The notes beneath the pieces were generated by a model. It was not told the origin of the DNA. It ran no database searches and saw nothing but the letters and a program-made list of their open reading frames with translations. The position numbers and the translations under genes are program-made. 42,373 nucleotides of DNA from Pseudomonadota bacterium (lineage in GTDB: Bacteria > Desulfobacterota > Desulfobulbia > Desulfobulbales > Desulfocapsaceae), in NCBI GenBank assembly GCA_018820855.1, contig JAHJNL010000080.1, forward strand, positions 1 through 42,373. The letters run 5' to 3'. Shown in pieces: positions 29,405 through 37,575 of this stretch (the stretch's first letter is position 1; each line of letters starts with the position of its first letter).

Positions 29405-30214
29405 CTAACTGAGCACTAAGGTGTAGAGTAGGCCTCCGCTGGAGAGCAAAAGGCAGTAATAACCAAACCATTGTAATCGATTTCTGCGAATAATATCGAG
29501 AAGCAGAATAATGGCAAAATATCCACATATCGCCGAGGCAATCATACCGGAAGCAATCATAAGCAGGCTGCCGGATTCAGGTGGATGCTGGAGCAGCTCT
29601 CTGGATTGCAGAACAACTGCTCCGAGGATTGCAGGGATGGACATGATAAAGGAAAAGCGGGCCACGATTTCCCGATTTAGGCCAAGGGCCATTCCGGCAA
29701 AAATAGTGGACCCTGACCGGGAAAGACCGGGAAAAATTGCAAGTGCCTGAGCACAACCAATCAGCAGAGCCCTGGGACAGTTCAGGCTCACAGACCTTTC
29801 CTTGATATAATGAGCAACAGACATGATCACACCGGTGACGAAAAGCATACAGTAAACCAATAGGATATTGTTAAAGATTCCATCAATGGAATCTTTAAGG
29901 AAAAGCCCGACAGCCACTGCTGGCAGAGTGGCCACCACCACATAAATATCCCAGTAAAAAAAACGCCTCAACTCTTCGTCAGCCCGACCCCGGAAAACAG
30001 CCAGAGGTGCTGCCAGCATGGCAGACAGCTCTTTACGAAAAACAATACAAACAGAAATCAGCGTACCGAAATGGACAAAGATATCAAAGGCCAGCCCCTG
30101 TCCCTGAAAATCGAGCAACTCTGACACCAGGACCAGATGTCCGGAACTGGAGATAGGCAGAAACTCGGTAAATCCCTGCACCGCCCCCAGCATTACTGCC
30201 TTGATGATCTCCAC
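29405..30214 (-). CDS. uppP: Undecaprenyl-diphosphatase UppP (BacA)
   Basis: 269 aa from GTG 30214 (VEIIKAVMLGAVQGFTEFLPISSSGHLVL), preceded by GAGGGGAAG; the frame extends to 30295 without a better start. Motif 1 (GFTEFLPISSSGH) and motif 2 (ALAIFPGLSRSGSTI) are both intact. Seven or eight membrane helices are visible. It dephosphorylates undecaprenyl diphosphate at the membrane for peptidoglycan and O-antigen precursor recycling, and overexpression gives bacitracin resistance. It opens the minus-strand run leading to the methyltransferase and haem genes. Confidence 0.96.
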   Translation of the reverse strand: MEIIKAVMLGAVQGFTEFLPISSSGHLVLVSELLDFQGQGLAFDIFVHFGTLISVCIVFRKELSAMLAAPLAVFRGRADEELRRFFYWDIYVVVATLPAVAVGLFLKDSIDGIFNNILLVYCMLFVTGVIMSVAHYIKERSVSLNCPRALLIGCAQALAIFPGLSRSGSTIFAGMALGLNREIVARFSFIMSIPAILGAVVLQSRELLQHPPESGSLLMIASGMIASAICGYFAIILLLDIIRRNRLQWFGYYCLLLSSGGLLYTLVLS

Positions 30215-30293
30215 ATCTTCCCCTCTGGCCTTGCACTGTGAAGACCCATCATTATTTTTACTGCGACTTCTTAACGGCTCGTTCTCAAAACAC

Positions 30294-30328
30294 AAAAAAG
30301 GGCCGATTGATGCAAGATCAATCGGCCC
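30294..30328 (-). terminator. Strong rho-independent terminator of the small exported protein gene
   Basis: A perfect 12-bp stem GGGCCGATTGAT / ATCAATCGGCCC (30300-30311 and 30317-30328) with a 5-nt loop is followed on the minus strand by TTTTTT. It lies 34 nt after the stop of the 70-aa exported protein and upstream of uppP, separating the two transcripts. Confidence 0.9.
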
Positions 30329-30361
30329 TTGTAAACTAACTAAAAAACTGGGTTATGTCAA

Positions 30362-30574
30362 TTAGCAACCCTCGATGGCAGCACCACCGCTCTTTTTAGC
30401 TTTCACGGTAACAGCAGCACCAGCTTTCAGGCTATCAGCGCCCTTACAGGTCATGGTGACTTTGTCGCCGTCAACAGAGTCAACGGTACATTTTACGGTA
30501 GCAGCCATGCCAACACTTACGATGCTTGCAGTGAAAGCCAGAGCCAATACTACAGATACGATACCTTTTTTCAT
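30362..30574 (-). CDS. Tiny exported protein, 70 aa
   Basis: From ATG 30574, with GAGGAG 9-10 nt upstream. The signal peptide MKKGIVSVVLALAFTASIVS ends at GMAA, giving a mature protein of about 45 aa (TVKCTVDSVDGDKVTMTCKG to the end). It carries three Cys, the last one being the C-terminal residue, and a Lys/Ala-rich C-terminal half. It looks like a single small beta-barrel-like or OB-like domain (VKCTVDSVDGDKVTMTC). A strong promoter in front and a strong terminator behind suggest a highly expressed single-gene unit. I do not recognise the family; function is unknown. Confidence 0.85.
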   Translation of the reverse strand: MKKGIVSVVLALAFTASIVSVGMAATVKCTVDSVDGDKVTMTCKGADSLKAGAAVTVKAKKSGGAAIEGC

Positions 30575-30649
30575 TTGTGTTTTCTCCTCATTAACGGTTT
30601 GAATTTTTCTGGAATCACCCAGAACAATATTACCATGATTCAATTGATC

Positions 30650-30678
30650 AGTATAGAGAGCAACCTAACACTTGTCAA
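30650..30678 (-). promoter_or_regulatory. Near-consensus sigma-70 promoter of the small exported protein
   Basis: On the minus strand TTGACA (complement of 30673-30678) and TATACT (complement of 30650-30655) are separated by exactly 17 bp. Transcription would start near 30643, giving a leader of about 70 nt before ATG 30574. This is the best promoter match noticed in the window. Confidence 0.75.
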
Positions 30679-30702
30679 TCAAAATCAGCAATAAAATGAA
30701 TA

Positions 30703-31206
30703 CTAATTCATTATCTTTTTTATGTCATTCTCCAGCACTGCGTGAGATACATAACCGGGATATTTCTTCACAACAGTCCCCTGGCTGTTCACAAGAAAAG
30801 TGGTGGGAATGCCCACAACTCCGCCAAAATCCCTCCCCGTTGCCCCATCTGCCATCAACACCGGATAATTAATAAAACGTCTTTCAACAAGTCGCTTGAC
30901 CACCTTTGCCCCACCTTGATCAACCGAGAGAGCAACTACGGAAAACCCCTTCCCTCCATACTGATTCTGCAGATCAATCAGGTCAGGTACTTCCTGCATA
31001 CAGGGAGGGCACCAAGTAGCAAAGAACGTTACCAAAAGGGTCTTTCCGGCGAAACTACTGCTGTTGACATTGGCTCCGGTCACCGCGTCAGGAAGGGAAA
31101 AAGACGGCATTTTCTTTGCCGCTGCAGCGGTTCCCACTGACAGCAGCAGACAAACGACACACACCAAGAGTATCCCGGCATAACGGGAATAGTAAGATTG
31201 TTTCAC
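30703..31206 (-). CDS. TlpA/ResA-type thioredoxin-like protein, exported
   Basis: 167 aa from GTG 31206, chosen because GAGAGG lies upstream and a signal anchor follows (YAGILLVCVVCLLLSVGTAAAA). The thioredoxin fold has the active site TFFATWCPPCMQEVP, and VVGIPTTFLVNSQGTVV carries the cis-Pro. TlpA/ResA proteins are periplasmic reductants, often for apocytochrome c haem-binding cysteines. No ccs operon is directly attached here, although a CcsA-like gene is 3 kb away. It is transcribed away from surA. Confidence 0.9.
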   Translation of the reverse strand: MKQSYYSRYAGILLVCVVCLLLSVGTAAAAKKMPSFSLPDAVTGANVNSSSFAGKTLLVTFFATWCPPCMQEVPDLIDLQNQYGGKGFSVVALSVDQGGAKVVKRLVERRFINYPVLMADGATGRDFGGVVGIPTTFLVNSQGTVVKKYPGYVSHAVLENDIKKIMN

Positions 31207-31286
31207 GACCAAAATCCTCTCTAATAAATTAAGGTACCTTGATAGACAATGGAAAGCACCATACTCTTCCACATAATAGTACTAAA

Positions 31287-31314
31287 ATCATATTCCATCT
31301 CTTGAGAAAGTCAA
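31287..31314 (-). promoter_or_regulatory. Probable promoter of the TlpA-like gene
   Basis: Minus strand TTGACT (complement of 31309-31314) and TATGAT (complement of 31287-31292) with a 16-bp spacer, about 80 nt upstream of the GTG start. It fits sigma-70 well. Confidence 0.5.
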
Positions 31315-31528
31315 CCTGCAAAGAACCACCTGCAGAAAAGTATCCCCACCAGTTCCAGCTTTTGACACTGTTTTTCCTGCCACCAGAAACGGAAAATCCA
31401 TGGCCATAAAAATATTTTCGCTGGAAATGCTGTTCGGAAAGACTTTTTATGGTAAAGTGACACTAATTTTTCTTACTGGTGTCCCAGAAACAATTTTTTT
31501 TCAGGTATTATCAAGGACAAGGCCTAAA

Positions 31529-32557
31529 ATGACAACACTCTTTCCTGCATGCTTTTATTCCCGATTGCGGACAGCCGCCCTCTTTTCCATCTTTACCTTG
31601 CTCACCATAATCGATCTGCACTCTGCCGAACTTGTGGACCGGGTGGTCGCAGTAGTAAACGATGAGGTAATCACCATGTCCGAGGTCAATGAGGAAGGGA
31701 AAGGTTTTTTCAAGAAAATCACCGAACAGGCTCCGGCCACTCAAATGGAAGAAGCCCTGGGCCGCGCCAGAGAGGAGGTCCTCAATAACCTGATCGACAA
31801 AAAATTGATTGCCCAGGAAGCACTCAAACAAAATGTCAGCGTCTCAGATGAGGAACTGCAGGCAGCAGCAGAACAGATGCTCAGCAACAATAAAATCACC
31901 AGGGAAACACTTGATAACCAGCTTGCCCAAATGGGTATGACATATGAAGCCTATCTCGGCACCTTGCGCAATCAGATCCTGCAGAGCAAACTTGTCAATT
32001 ATGAAATCCGTTCTAAAATAATCATCACCGATGATATGATCCTCGACTATTACGACACGCATTACACCAAGCATGTGAGTCAGGGAGGATACTACCTCAT
32101 GCAGATGGGTTTTATCTGGGGTAAGGATTCAACTGCGAACGGCTCCGCACCAGCCAAATATGCTGACAAGATTGATGCAAAAAAACGGGCTGAACGAGTT
32201 CGTGATCTTGTCCTCAGCGGGCAAGATTTCCGGACCCTTGCTCAGAAATTCTCAGACCTCCCCTCAGCCGCTGACGGTGGAGACATCGGTGTCTTTGAAG
32301 AAGACGAAATGGCAGCCTACATGCGAGAAGCTGTCTTAAAACTCAACCCCGGTGAACTCAGTGAAGTACTGGAGACCCCCTCCGGCTACCAGTTCTTCAA
32401 ACTTCTTTCCAGCCAGGATGGACAGATCGTGGTCCAGGCTTCCTTTGACTCGGTAAAAGAGGAGATAAGAAACAAGCTCTACGAAGAGGAGCTCAAAGGT
32501 GAATTTGATAACTGGGTCAAAAAAATCAAAGAAGACGCATATATCAAAAAACTTTAA
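31529..32557 (+). CDS. SurA-like periplasmic peptidyl-prolyl isomerase / chaperone
   Basis: 342 aa from ATG 31529, with AAGGACAAGG upstream; the frame opens at 31400 without a good start. A signal peptide (LRTAALFSIFTLLTIIDLHSAE) leads to VDRVVAVVNDEVITMSEV, the conserved SurA_N opening. A helical N-domain (to about 190) is followed by one parvulin-type rotamase domain (ERVRDLVLSGQDFRTLAQKFSD, ADGGDIGVFEEDEM, LNPGELSEVLETPSGYQFFKLL), then a C-terminal helix. It should assist outer-membrane protein folding. rodZ follows 32 nt later. Confidence 0.92.
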   Translation: MTTLFPACFYSRLRTAALFSIFTLLTIIDLHSAELVDRVVAVVNDEVITMSEVNEEGKGFFKKITEQAPATQMEEALGRAREEVLNNLIDKKLIAQEALKQNVSVSDEELQAAAEQMLSNNKITRETLDNQLAQMGMTYEAYLGTLRNQILQSKLVNYEIRSKIIITDDMILDYYDTHYTKHVSQGGYYLMQMGFIWGKDSTANGSAPAKYADKIDAKKRAERVRDLVLSGQDFRTLAQKFSDLPSAADGGDIGVFEEDEMAAYMREAVLKLNPGELSEVLETPSGYQFFKLLSSQDGQIVVQASFDSVKEEIRNKLYEEELKGEFDNWVKKIKEDAYIKKL

Positions 32558-32589
32558 TCGTTAACCAGAAAAGGCACAGGATAAAATTA

Positions 32590-33489
32590 ATGTCTCAAGA
32601 AAATACAGTGGAAGAGTCCCCAACGCTTGGCACCTTTTTACGCAATCATCGCGAACAAAGGGGAGTATCACTGGATGAGGCCACTGAAGTCACAAAGATC
32701 TCTAAAAGGGTGCTTGAGGCTATTGAAAGTGATGCTTACGATAGCCTACCGGCAGAGACATTCAGCCGTGGTTTCTATTCCATGTATGCTACTTTTCTTG
32801 GACTTGACTCCGCAGAGATTCTGGCCAGGTATCTTGAGAGCCGAAAACAGCAACCACTCTCAAGGAGAGGTCAAGCCAAAGTCTCATTGAAAAGCAGCAA
32901 TCAATTCAGTACGTTCTCGGAACCGGCTTCTTTCTCTTCCGCCTCGGCGATGAGCTTTATCGCCATAGCCATACTCATCGCAATAGCTGCAATCTGCTGG
33001 TCTCTTGGCTGGAATCCTGCGACATACATCAGTGCCAGACTGCAAAGCCTGAAAACCGTCTCCCTGCCAGGGCAGGAGCAGGTTACCGAATCAACTCCCT
33101 GGGAAGATACATCCGCAAAGAATGCACAGCCTGTTGCCCCTGCACTTGCACCGGAGTTGCCGAAAGTTCAGTTTAACCTCGCCCCCACATCTGAAACAAC
33201 AGAACAGTCGGTCACGTCAAAACCTTCCCCCCCGCCTGCTCTTTATTATGTGATTGAGGCTCGATTCAACAATGGTGGCAATCTGCAAATCACACTAGAC
33301 GACGGCGCTGTTCTTGAAAAAAGTTTTACTGCCGGAGAAACTCTGCAGTGGGAAGCAAAAAACAAGATCTTTCTTGTCTTGCCGGAAGAAATAAGCGGCA
33401 GCCTTTTGCTCAACGGAATAGAAATCCCCTTACCTGAAGCAAAAGATGGACAACGGCGGCTGACTCTCCCGGAAGATCTTCTTGATTAG
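32590..33489 (+). CDS. RodZ-like HTH/DUF4115 membrane protein
   Basis: 299 aa. Residues about 11-78 form a Cro/C1-type HTH_25 domain (GTFLRNHREQRGVSLDEATEVTKISKRVLEAIE, then GFYSMYATFLGLD). One membrane helix (SFIAIAILIAIAAICWSL, about 118-137) separates it from a Pro/Glu/Thr-rich linker and a C-terminal DUF4115 domain (LYYVIEARFNNGGNLQITLDDG to the end). RodZ links MreB filaments to the membrane and supports rod shape; no mreB is in this window. It follows surA and is probably co-transcribed with it. Confidence 0.88.
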   Translation: MSQENTVEESPTLGTFLRNHREQRGVSLDEATEVTKISKRVLEAIESDAYDSLPAETFSRGFYSMYATFLGLDSAEILARYLESRKQQPLSRRGQAKVSLKSSNQFSTFSEPASFSSASAMSFIAIAILIAIAAICWSLGWNPATYISARLQSLKTVSLPGQEQVTESTPWEDTSAKNAQPVAPALAPELPKVQFNLAPTSETTEQSVTSKPSPPPALYYVIEARFNNGGNLQITLDDGAVLEKSFTAGETLQWEAKNKIFLVLPEEISGSLLLNGIEIPLPEAKDGQRRLTLPEDLLD

Positions 33490-33592
33490 CACCCAGTTGG
33501 AAACGACTGGTTTCCCCTAACCCTTCGATACTCTCAGAATTCAATCCCCGGGATATCAGCCAGATGACTGTGAACAAAACCCTTGAGTGCCT

Positions 33593-33618
33593 CGAGTCAG
33601 CGAGAACTGACTCGTTTC
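33593..33618 (+). terminator. Possible terminator after rodZ-like gene
   Basis: CGAGTCAG (33593-33600) pairs with CTGACTCG (33607-33614) around a 6-nt loop, followed by TTTC. The T-tract is short, so it may be a weak terminator or just a hairpin in the 197-nt gap before recO. Confidence 0.35.
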
Positions 33619-33686
33619 TGGACGGACCCTCACTGGAGATTCTCAACAACCTTTCGAGATGCTAACGAATAAAAGATGGTCGTTCA

Positions 33687-34514
33687 ATGCTCGATATTCA
33701 CCAGACATCAACAGCAGTTTCGGATAGAGGCAGTAAACAGCAACTAGAGTCTGCAGCCATTATTCTAGATTGCCGCGAGCACGGTGAATCTGATCTCATC
33801 GTCACCTTTTTCTGTCGTGACCATGGGCGTCTGACTGGTATTGCCAAGGGTGCAAAACGGAGTAAAAAACGATTTGTCAACAAACTTGAGATCTTCACTT
33901 CTCTCCTCATCCGCCACACCATGCCGGAGAATCGACGTCTAGCCTTTATTGCAGAGGCTGAACTTCTGAAAAGTTTTCTCACCCTTCGTCAGGATATTTC
34001 CTGCTACACAACGGCAAACGTTATCCGTGAATGCATCCTCCTGGCTACTCAGGAGATGGAGGGTGATGAGCAACTCTACCCTCTTCTGATCTGGGCCTTT
34101 ACCAGCCTGGATAGCGGTCGCCCCCCCCAGGCCATTCTTATCCTCTTTCTGATACGCTTTTTTACAGCCATCGGCTACAGTCCGCAACTGCGCCGCTGCC
34201 TGAACTGTAGTCAGGAGGTCCATGAGAGAGAGACCTACACCTTTTACACCACAGTCGGAACCATTCGCTGCAGCAACTGCAGCAAGAGGGAAGAGTCAAG
34301 CGGCACCCCACTCTCCCTGGGGACCATCAAATCACTAACAGCGGCTCAAGACCAGCCTCTGGACAGGCTGCAGCGCTTGCAGCTATCCCCTCACAGCCAA
34401 AAAGAGGCCCTTTCCTTTCTCCACCACTACGGCCGCCAGCTTTTTCAGCGAGAGATCATCTCCTGGTCATTTCTAGACACCATTTCCAGCAAAAACGTGT
34501 ACCGAAGCAGATAA
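33687..34514 (+). CDS. recO: DNA repair protein RecO
   Basis: 275 aa. The OB-fold N-terminus (SAAIILDCREHGESDLIVTFFCRDHGRLTGIAKGAKRSKKRF) is diagnostic, followed by the helical C-terminal domain. A four-Cys zinc site is present (CLNCSQEV, then RCSNCSK). RecO loads RecA onto SSB-coated gaps together with RecR. The first 18 residues before the OB fold are longer than usual, so a later start is possible, though no in-frame ATG precedes the domain. No strong ribosome binding site was noted. Confidence 0.93.
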   Translation: MLDIHQTSTAVSDRGSKQQLESAAIILDCREHGESDLIVTFFCRDHGRLTGIAKGAKRSKKRFVNKLEIFTSLLIRHTMPENRRLAFIAEAELLKSFLTLRQDISCYTTANVIRECILLATQEMEGDEQLYPLLIWAFTSLDSGRPPQAILILFLIRFFTAIGYSPQLRRCLNCSQEVHERETYTFYTTVGTIRCSNCSKREESSGTPLSLGTIKSLTAAQDQPLDRLQRLQLSPHSQKEALSFLHHYGRQLFQREIISWSFLDTISSKNVYRSR

Positions 34515-34732
34515 ATGTTTTCGAAGTCTTCGCTTATCTGTGACGCCTTGGTAGCGACTTAGGGAACCTTGAAAAATTAGATTTTTTGTTCAAGATCGAG
34601 GAGCAGAGAAAAAAATTTGCGCAGTATCTGCTTGATATGAGTTACTTTTTTTCAACTATGACGAAGAGTTCTGGCAAAAAGACAATTTTTCGAGGTGACC
34701 TTAGCAGTGATTCTTCAAGTACTGAGTAGCCG

Positions 34733-35659
34733 TTACAAATAACGAATCTCTCCGCTGTGCTCAGTGCTGGTAGTTCCGTCATCATGATTAAGGATCAGCG
34801 CCCCATCGTTGGCAATAGCGCCAACGACTGCCTCATACTGAGGATGCTGCAGAACATCATAGCCAAAGACAACCCGTTTCCCCACAGTATCGGATAACTC
34901 TTTCCAGCGCCTGAGAAGCAGATGCTCTTCGTCATATACTCCTCCACCGTTACGTGCCAGCCATCGCTCTTCCTCAAAGAGCAAAAGACCGATGGACCAA
35001 CGCAGCTTGGCAAGAAAAGAGAGTGCAAAGGCGGAGATATCTACAGAGTGCCCCAGGAACTGAGAAAACGAAACTGCTGAGTCTTGAAGATCCGTGGGAA
35101 AGGAATTGTTATTGAGATTCAGGCCAAAACCAAGAAGATGGTAATTTTCCCCGTACACCGGACTGCGAAATCCTTCAATAAGAAACCCGGCCTGTTTTTT
35201 TCCGTGCAGGAGAACATCGTTGACCCAACGGATCGAGGCGGTGGAGCCCCCCTCTTGACGCAGGACCTCGCAACAGGCAATTCCGGGTATCAGTGGCAGT
35301 AACTGTCTAAAAGCTGGCAGGAAGGTGTCGGCAAGAATCAGACAACCCCATAACCCTCCCAGCGGAGCATGCCATGAGCGACTGAACCGCCCCTTGGAGA
35401 GATGAAGGGAAGAGGCAAGAATCAGAGTTCCGTTGGCAACGGATAGTTTTTTTTCCTCTTGAGAGGCAATGTGCTGACGTGCCTTGTCCATTGCACGATC
35501 CAGAGACGGATAGACACGAATGACTGATCCGACATAGGCCCCGTGGCGAAAAACAACATCACAATCAAGACCGCTCTCCTTCTGCCGCCGAGGGAGTTCA
35601 ATTGCGGAAACATACTCATCCAAGGCCTCTGGAGTGAGAGGAGCAAGGTTATTCATCAT
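34733..35659 (-). CDS. Biotin-[acetyl-CoA carboxylase] ligase (BirA/BPL catalytic type)
   Basis: 308 aa. The catalytic motifs are recognisable but diverged: SKGRFSRSWHAPLGGLWGCL replaces the usual GRGRRGRxWxSPxGxGL, and IRWVNDVLLHGKKQAGFLIEG carries WVND in place of the common WPND. FGLNLNNN and a C-terminal SH3-like domain (GKRVVFGYDVLQHPQYEAVVGAIANDGALIL) complete the fold. No N-terminal HTH is present, so it is not a BirA repressor. It attaches biotin to carrier lysines via biotinyl-5'-AMP. A gene for a biotinyl-like carrier lies just upstream on the same strand. Two ATGs (35659, 35656) are adjacent. Confidence 0.85.
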   Translation of the reverse strand: MMNNLAPLTPEALDEYVSAIELPRRQKESGLDCDVVFRHGAYVGSVIRVYPSLDRAMDKARQHIASQEEKKLSVANGTLILASSLHLSKGRFSRSWHAPLGGLWGCLILADTFLPAFRQLLPLIPGIACCEVLRQEGGSTASIRWVNDVLLHGKKQAGFLIEGFRSPVYGENYHLLGFGLNLNNNSFPTDLQDSAVSFSQFLGHSVDISAFALSFLAKLRWSIGLLLFEEERWLARNGGGVYDEEHLLLRRWKELSDTVGKRVVFGYDVLQHPQYEAVVGAIANDGALILNHDDGTTSTEHSGEIRYL

Positions 35660-35792
35660 CTAGGTACCGGAATTATCAACTCAGGAATATTTTTCAAAAA
35701 AATGGCGTGGAGTGAGTAGAGCAGCGTTAACCAGCAGAAAAAAACAACAAACCTTTTGGTAAATGGAACAGGAAACTGTTTGAGAATGCCTC

Positions 35793-36461
35793 TTAGACGC
35801 TATGCTCCTCATTTTTATCCCAGTCAGCCTTGACCCTGGTAATAATCTTCTGAATAAGAGGAAGTCTATCAGATGGACAGACACCGATAAGGGGGGCTCC
35901 CTGGTCTACAGACACCCCGGGCTGAAAATAGACGGAATGAATCACCCCTTTTTCTCCATTGTAATAGACAGGAGTATCCCGTTTCATCAAGGACATGATA
36001 ATAATCTCATCTCCCGGCTTCACTGAGACCGCACGAGCACCCTTTTTCTCAATCCTTGACTGCACATCCAGGGAAAAAAAGTATTTTGCCCGCTCAGGAG
36101 CTGGGAAGACATAGAGGACTTCTTTAAGAATACATTCGATAATCTCTTTTTTCTTTAAGGGATGACGGATGACCATAAGTTTTTCTCCGGCCTCGACAAA
36201 ACGTCCCTCAAGCTCACTATGCAGGGAAGAGACCACTCCGTTGGTTATCGCCGTTATCTTTTTCGGGTTTCTCTCCCTGGTAATCTCAAAAAGAGGCGTC
36301 CCGGGAATATGGTTCCACTCACCGCTAACTGCCTGTACAGTGCTTCCCTCTTCCACCAAAAAATGGATCTTACCAGTATGCTCGGCACAGATATCCACAT
36401 ACTCGTAAGGATCGGAGTGATACTTCCCCAGAATTTCATCAAAATCTATTTCATCAGACAT
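35793..36461 (-). CDS. Putative biotinyl/lipoyl-like carrier protein
   Basis: 222 aa. The C-terminal part (about 143-205) reads like a biotinyl domain: a flat strand, GDEIIIMSLMKRDTPVYYNG, then KGVIHSVYFQPGVSVDQGAPLIGV. Lys160 in LMKRD sits where the MKM lysine of biotin carriers lies, but the residue after it is Arg. A second, earlier half-domain (EHTGKIHFLVEEGSTV, then ITNGVVSSLHSELEGRFVEAGEKLMVI) has the same hammerhead-like turn without a Lys. No carboxylase or decarboxylase subunit is attached. The gene precedes the biotin ligase by 133 nt. Biotinylation by that ligase is an inference; it might also be a non-modified hammerhead protein. Confidence 0.7.
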   Translation of the reverse strand: MSDEIDFDEILGKYHSDPYEYVDICAEHTGKIHFLVEEGSTVQAVSGEWNHIPGTPLFEITRERNPKKITAITNGVVSSLHSELEGRFVEAGEKLMVIRHPLKKKEIIECILKEVLYVFPAPERAKYFFSLDVQSRIEKKGARAVSVKPGDEIIIMSLMKRDTPVYYNGEKGVIHSVYFQPGVSVDQGAPLIGVCPSDRLPLIQKIITRVKADWDKNEEHSV

Positions 36462-36587
36462 CGCTTAACCTGTGCCGGAAAAATTCAGTAACTCCTTAAC
36501 TCAATAAGGAGCCTGGTAACTTATAAGGATTTGCTTCGTCAAACAGTCAGATCATCCACTGAACGAAAAGACCAGCAGATAACGAGC

Positions 36588-37124
36588 TCAGTGCTGTGCG
36601 CTCTGCTCGGCGCCGTGCCCCGCTGCACCTTGTTGATCATGACCTCCGCCTTCTCCGGCAGATGACCGATGCACGGTGATAAGAGGCGCCTTGACAACTT
36701 GAAGATCAACAATCTGACAATCGGAGCGTACCACACTGTCACTGATAAATCTCTTATCAGAAAAAGTAAAGTCCCCATATCCCTGAGACTTTACTGTATC
36801 GTAAACGACCCATTTGTCTCGCCCTTGCTCTTTGTTGTGACTATCATAAAGAGTACAGAGAATCGTCACGTTTTTTATATCATCTCCGCCCTTATTTTCA
36901 ATGGCAAAAGAAGAATCGACCTGATGATTCTCGGCCTGCACCTTGACTGCTGAGCGAGCAAGAGTCACTGACCGCAGCAGTGCTTCCGTTGAGTCTGAAA
37001 CCTTTATTTCCGGCAGAAAAAGACCTTGCACTCCAGACGAAGCACTGACCTTGACAACTGCCAAGGTCACCAGACCAAGAAGAACAACACTCAGACCCAC
37101 ATTTCCCAAAAATTTTCCATTCAT
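36588..37124 (-). CDS. Unknown exported or membrane-anchored protein with Gly/His-rich tail
   Basis: 178 aa. GGGAGGAG lies 7-8 nt before the ATG. An N-terminal hydrophobic segment (GLSVVLLGLVTLAVVKVSASS) is a signal anchor or signal peptide. The middle (SFAIENKGGDDIKNVTILCTLYDSHNKEQGRDKWVVYDTV) resembles the FxxxN/beta-sandwich segments seen in small periplasmic domains. Two Cys could form a disulphide. The tail HRSSAGEGGGHDQQGAAGHG with a further His at the end is low-complexity and might bind metal. I do not recognise the family. Confidence 0.7.
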   Translation of the reverse strand: MNGKFLGNVGLSVVLLGLVTLAVVKVSASSGVQGLFLPEIKVSDSTEALLRSVTLARSAVKVQAENHQVDSSFAIENKGGDDIKNVTILCTLYDSHNKEQGRDKWVVYDTVKSQGYGDFTFSDKRFISDSVVRSDCQIVDLQVVKAPLITVHRSSAGEGGGHDQQGAAGHGAEQSAQH

Positions 37125-37575
37125 GATACACTCCTCCCTTGTCGTACACTACAGCCTAATTATGATGGCGCTGCAAAAATCAATCATCTGTTGCCTTGTC
37201 ACGAATTTTCAGTCACCGCTGTGTACTCTATACCTTCCTCAGCCCTTCAAATTCAAACATCTCGCATATGAAACTTTTCCACTTCGTCATCTCAGGATTC
37301 GACTTTTCCGAATCTACCTTATTATGTGACTATACAACAATAAAGCTATATTTTATACTTAGATAATTCGCTGAAGGCAAGCCTATTCGTGCTCAGGGCT
37401 CACTCAAAAATAAATTCGCAGCAATGATATATGCGGTGCACATTCAGAGAACTAATCTGAGCACAACGTTATTTCTCAACATGCCCCTCAGATTTTCATG
37501 ACTTTGACCTTTTCGCACTCCAGCAACAGTGGTATATAGTCTGCTCACTCAGTTATCAGATAAACGAATCAAGCC
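37125..37575. other. Intergenic region upstream of cmoA
   Basis: This 451-nt stretch is AT-rich with no convincing gene. GTGCTCAG (37389-37396) and CTGAGCAC (37457-37464) form an 8-bp inverted repeat 60 nt apart. TTGACC and TATATA occur near 37504 and 37533, but 23 bp apart, so they do not make a standard promoter. The divergent promoters for the 178-aa protein and the cmo operon should lie here. Confidence 0.4.

Noticed and set aside
33490-33686. tRNA gene in the rodZ-recO gap
   Set aside because: A hairpin is present, but no cloverleaf, anticodon arm or TTCRA loop could be assembled.
37504-37538. Sigma-70 promoter for cmoA from TTGACC and TATATA
   Set aside because: The spacer is 23 bp, well outside the usable range.
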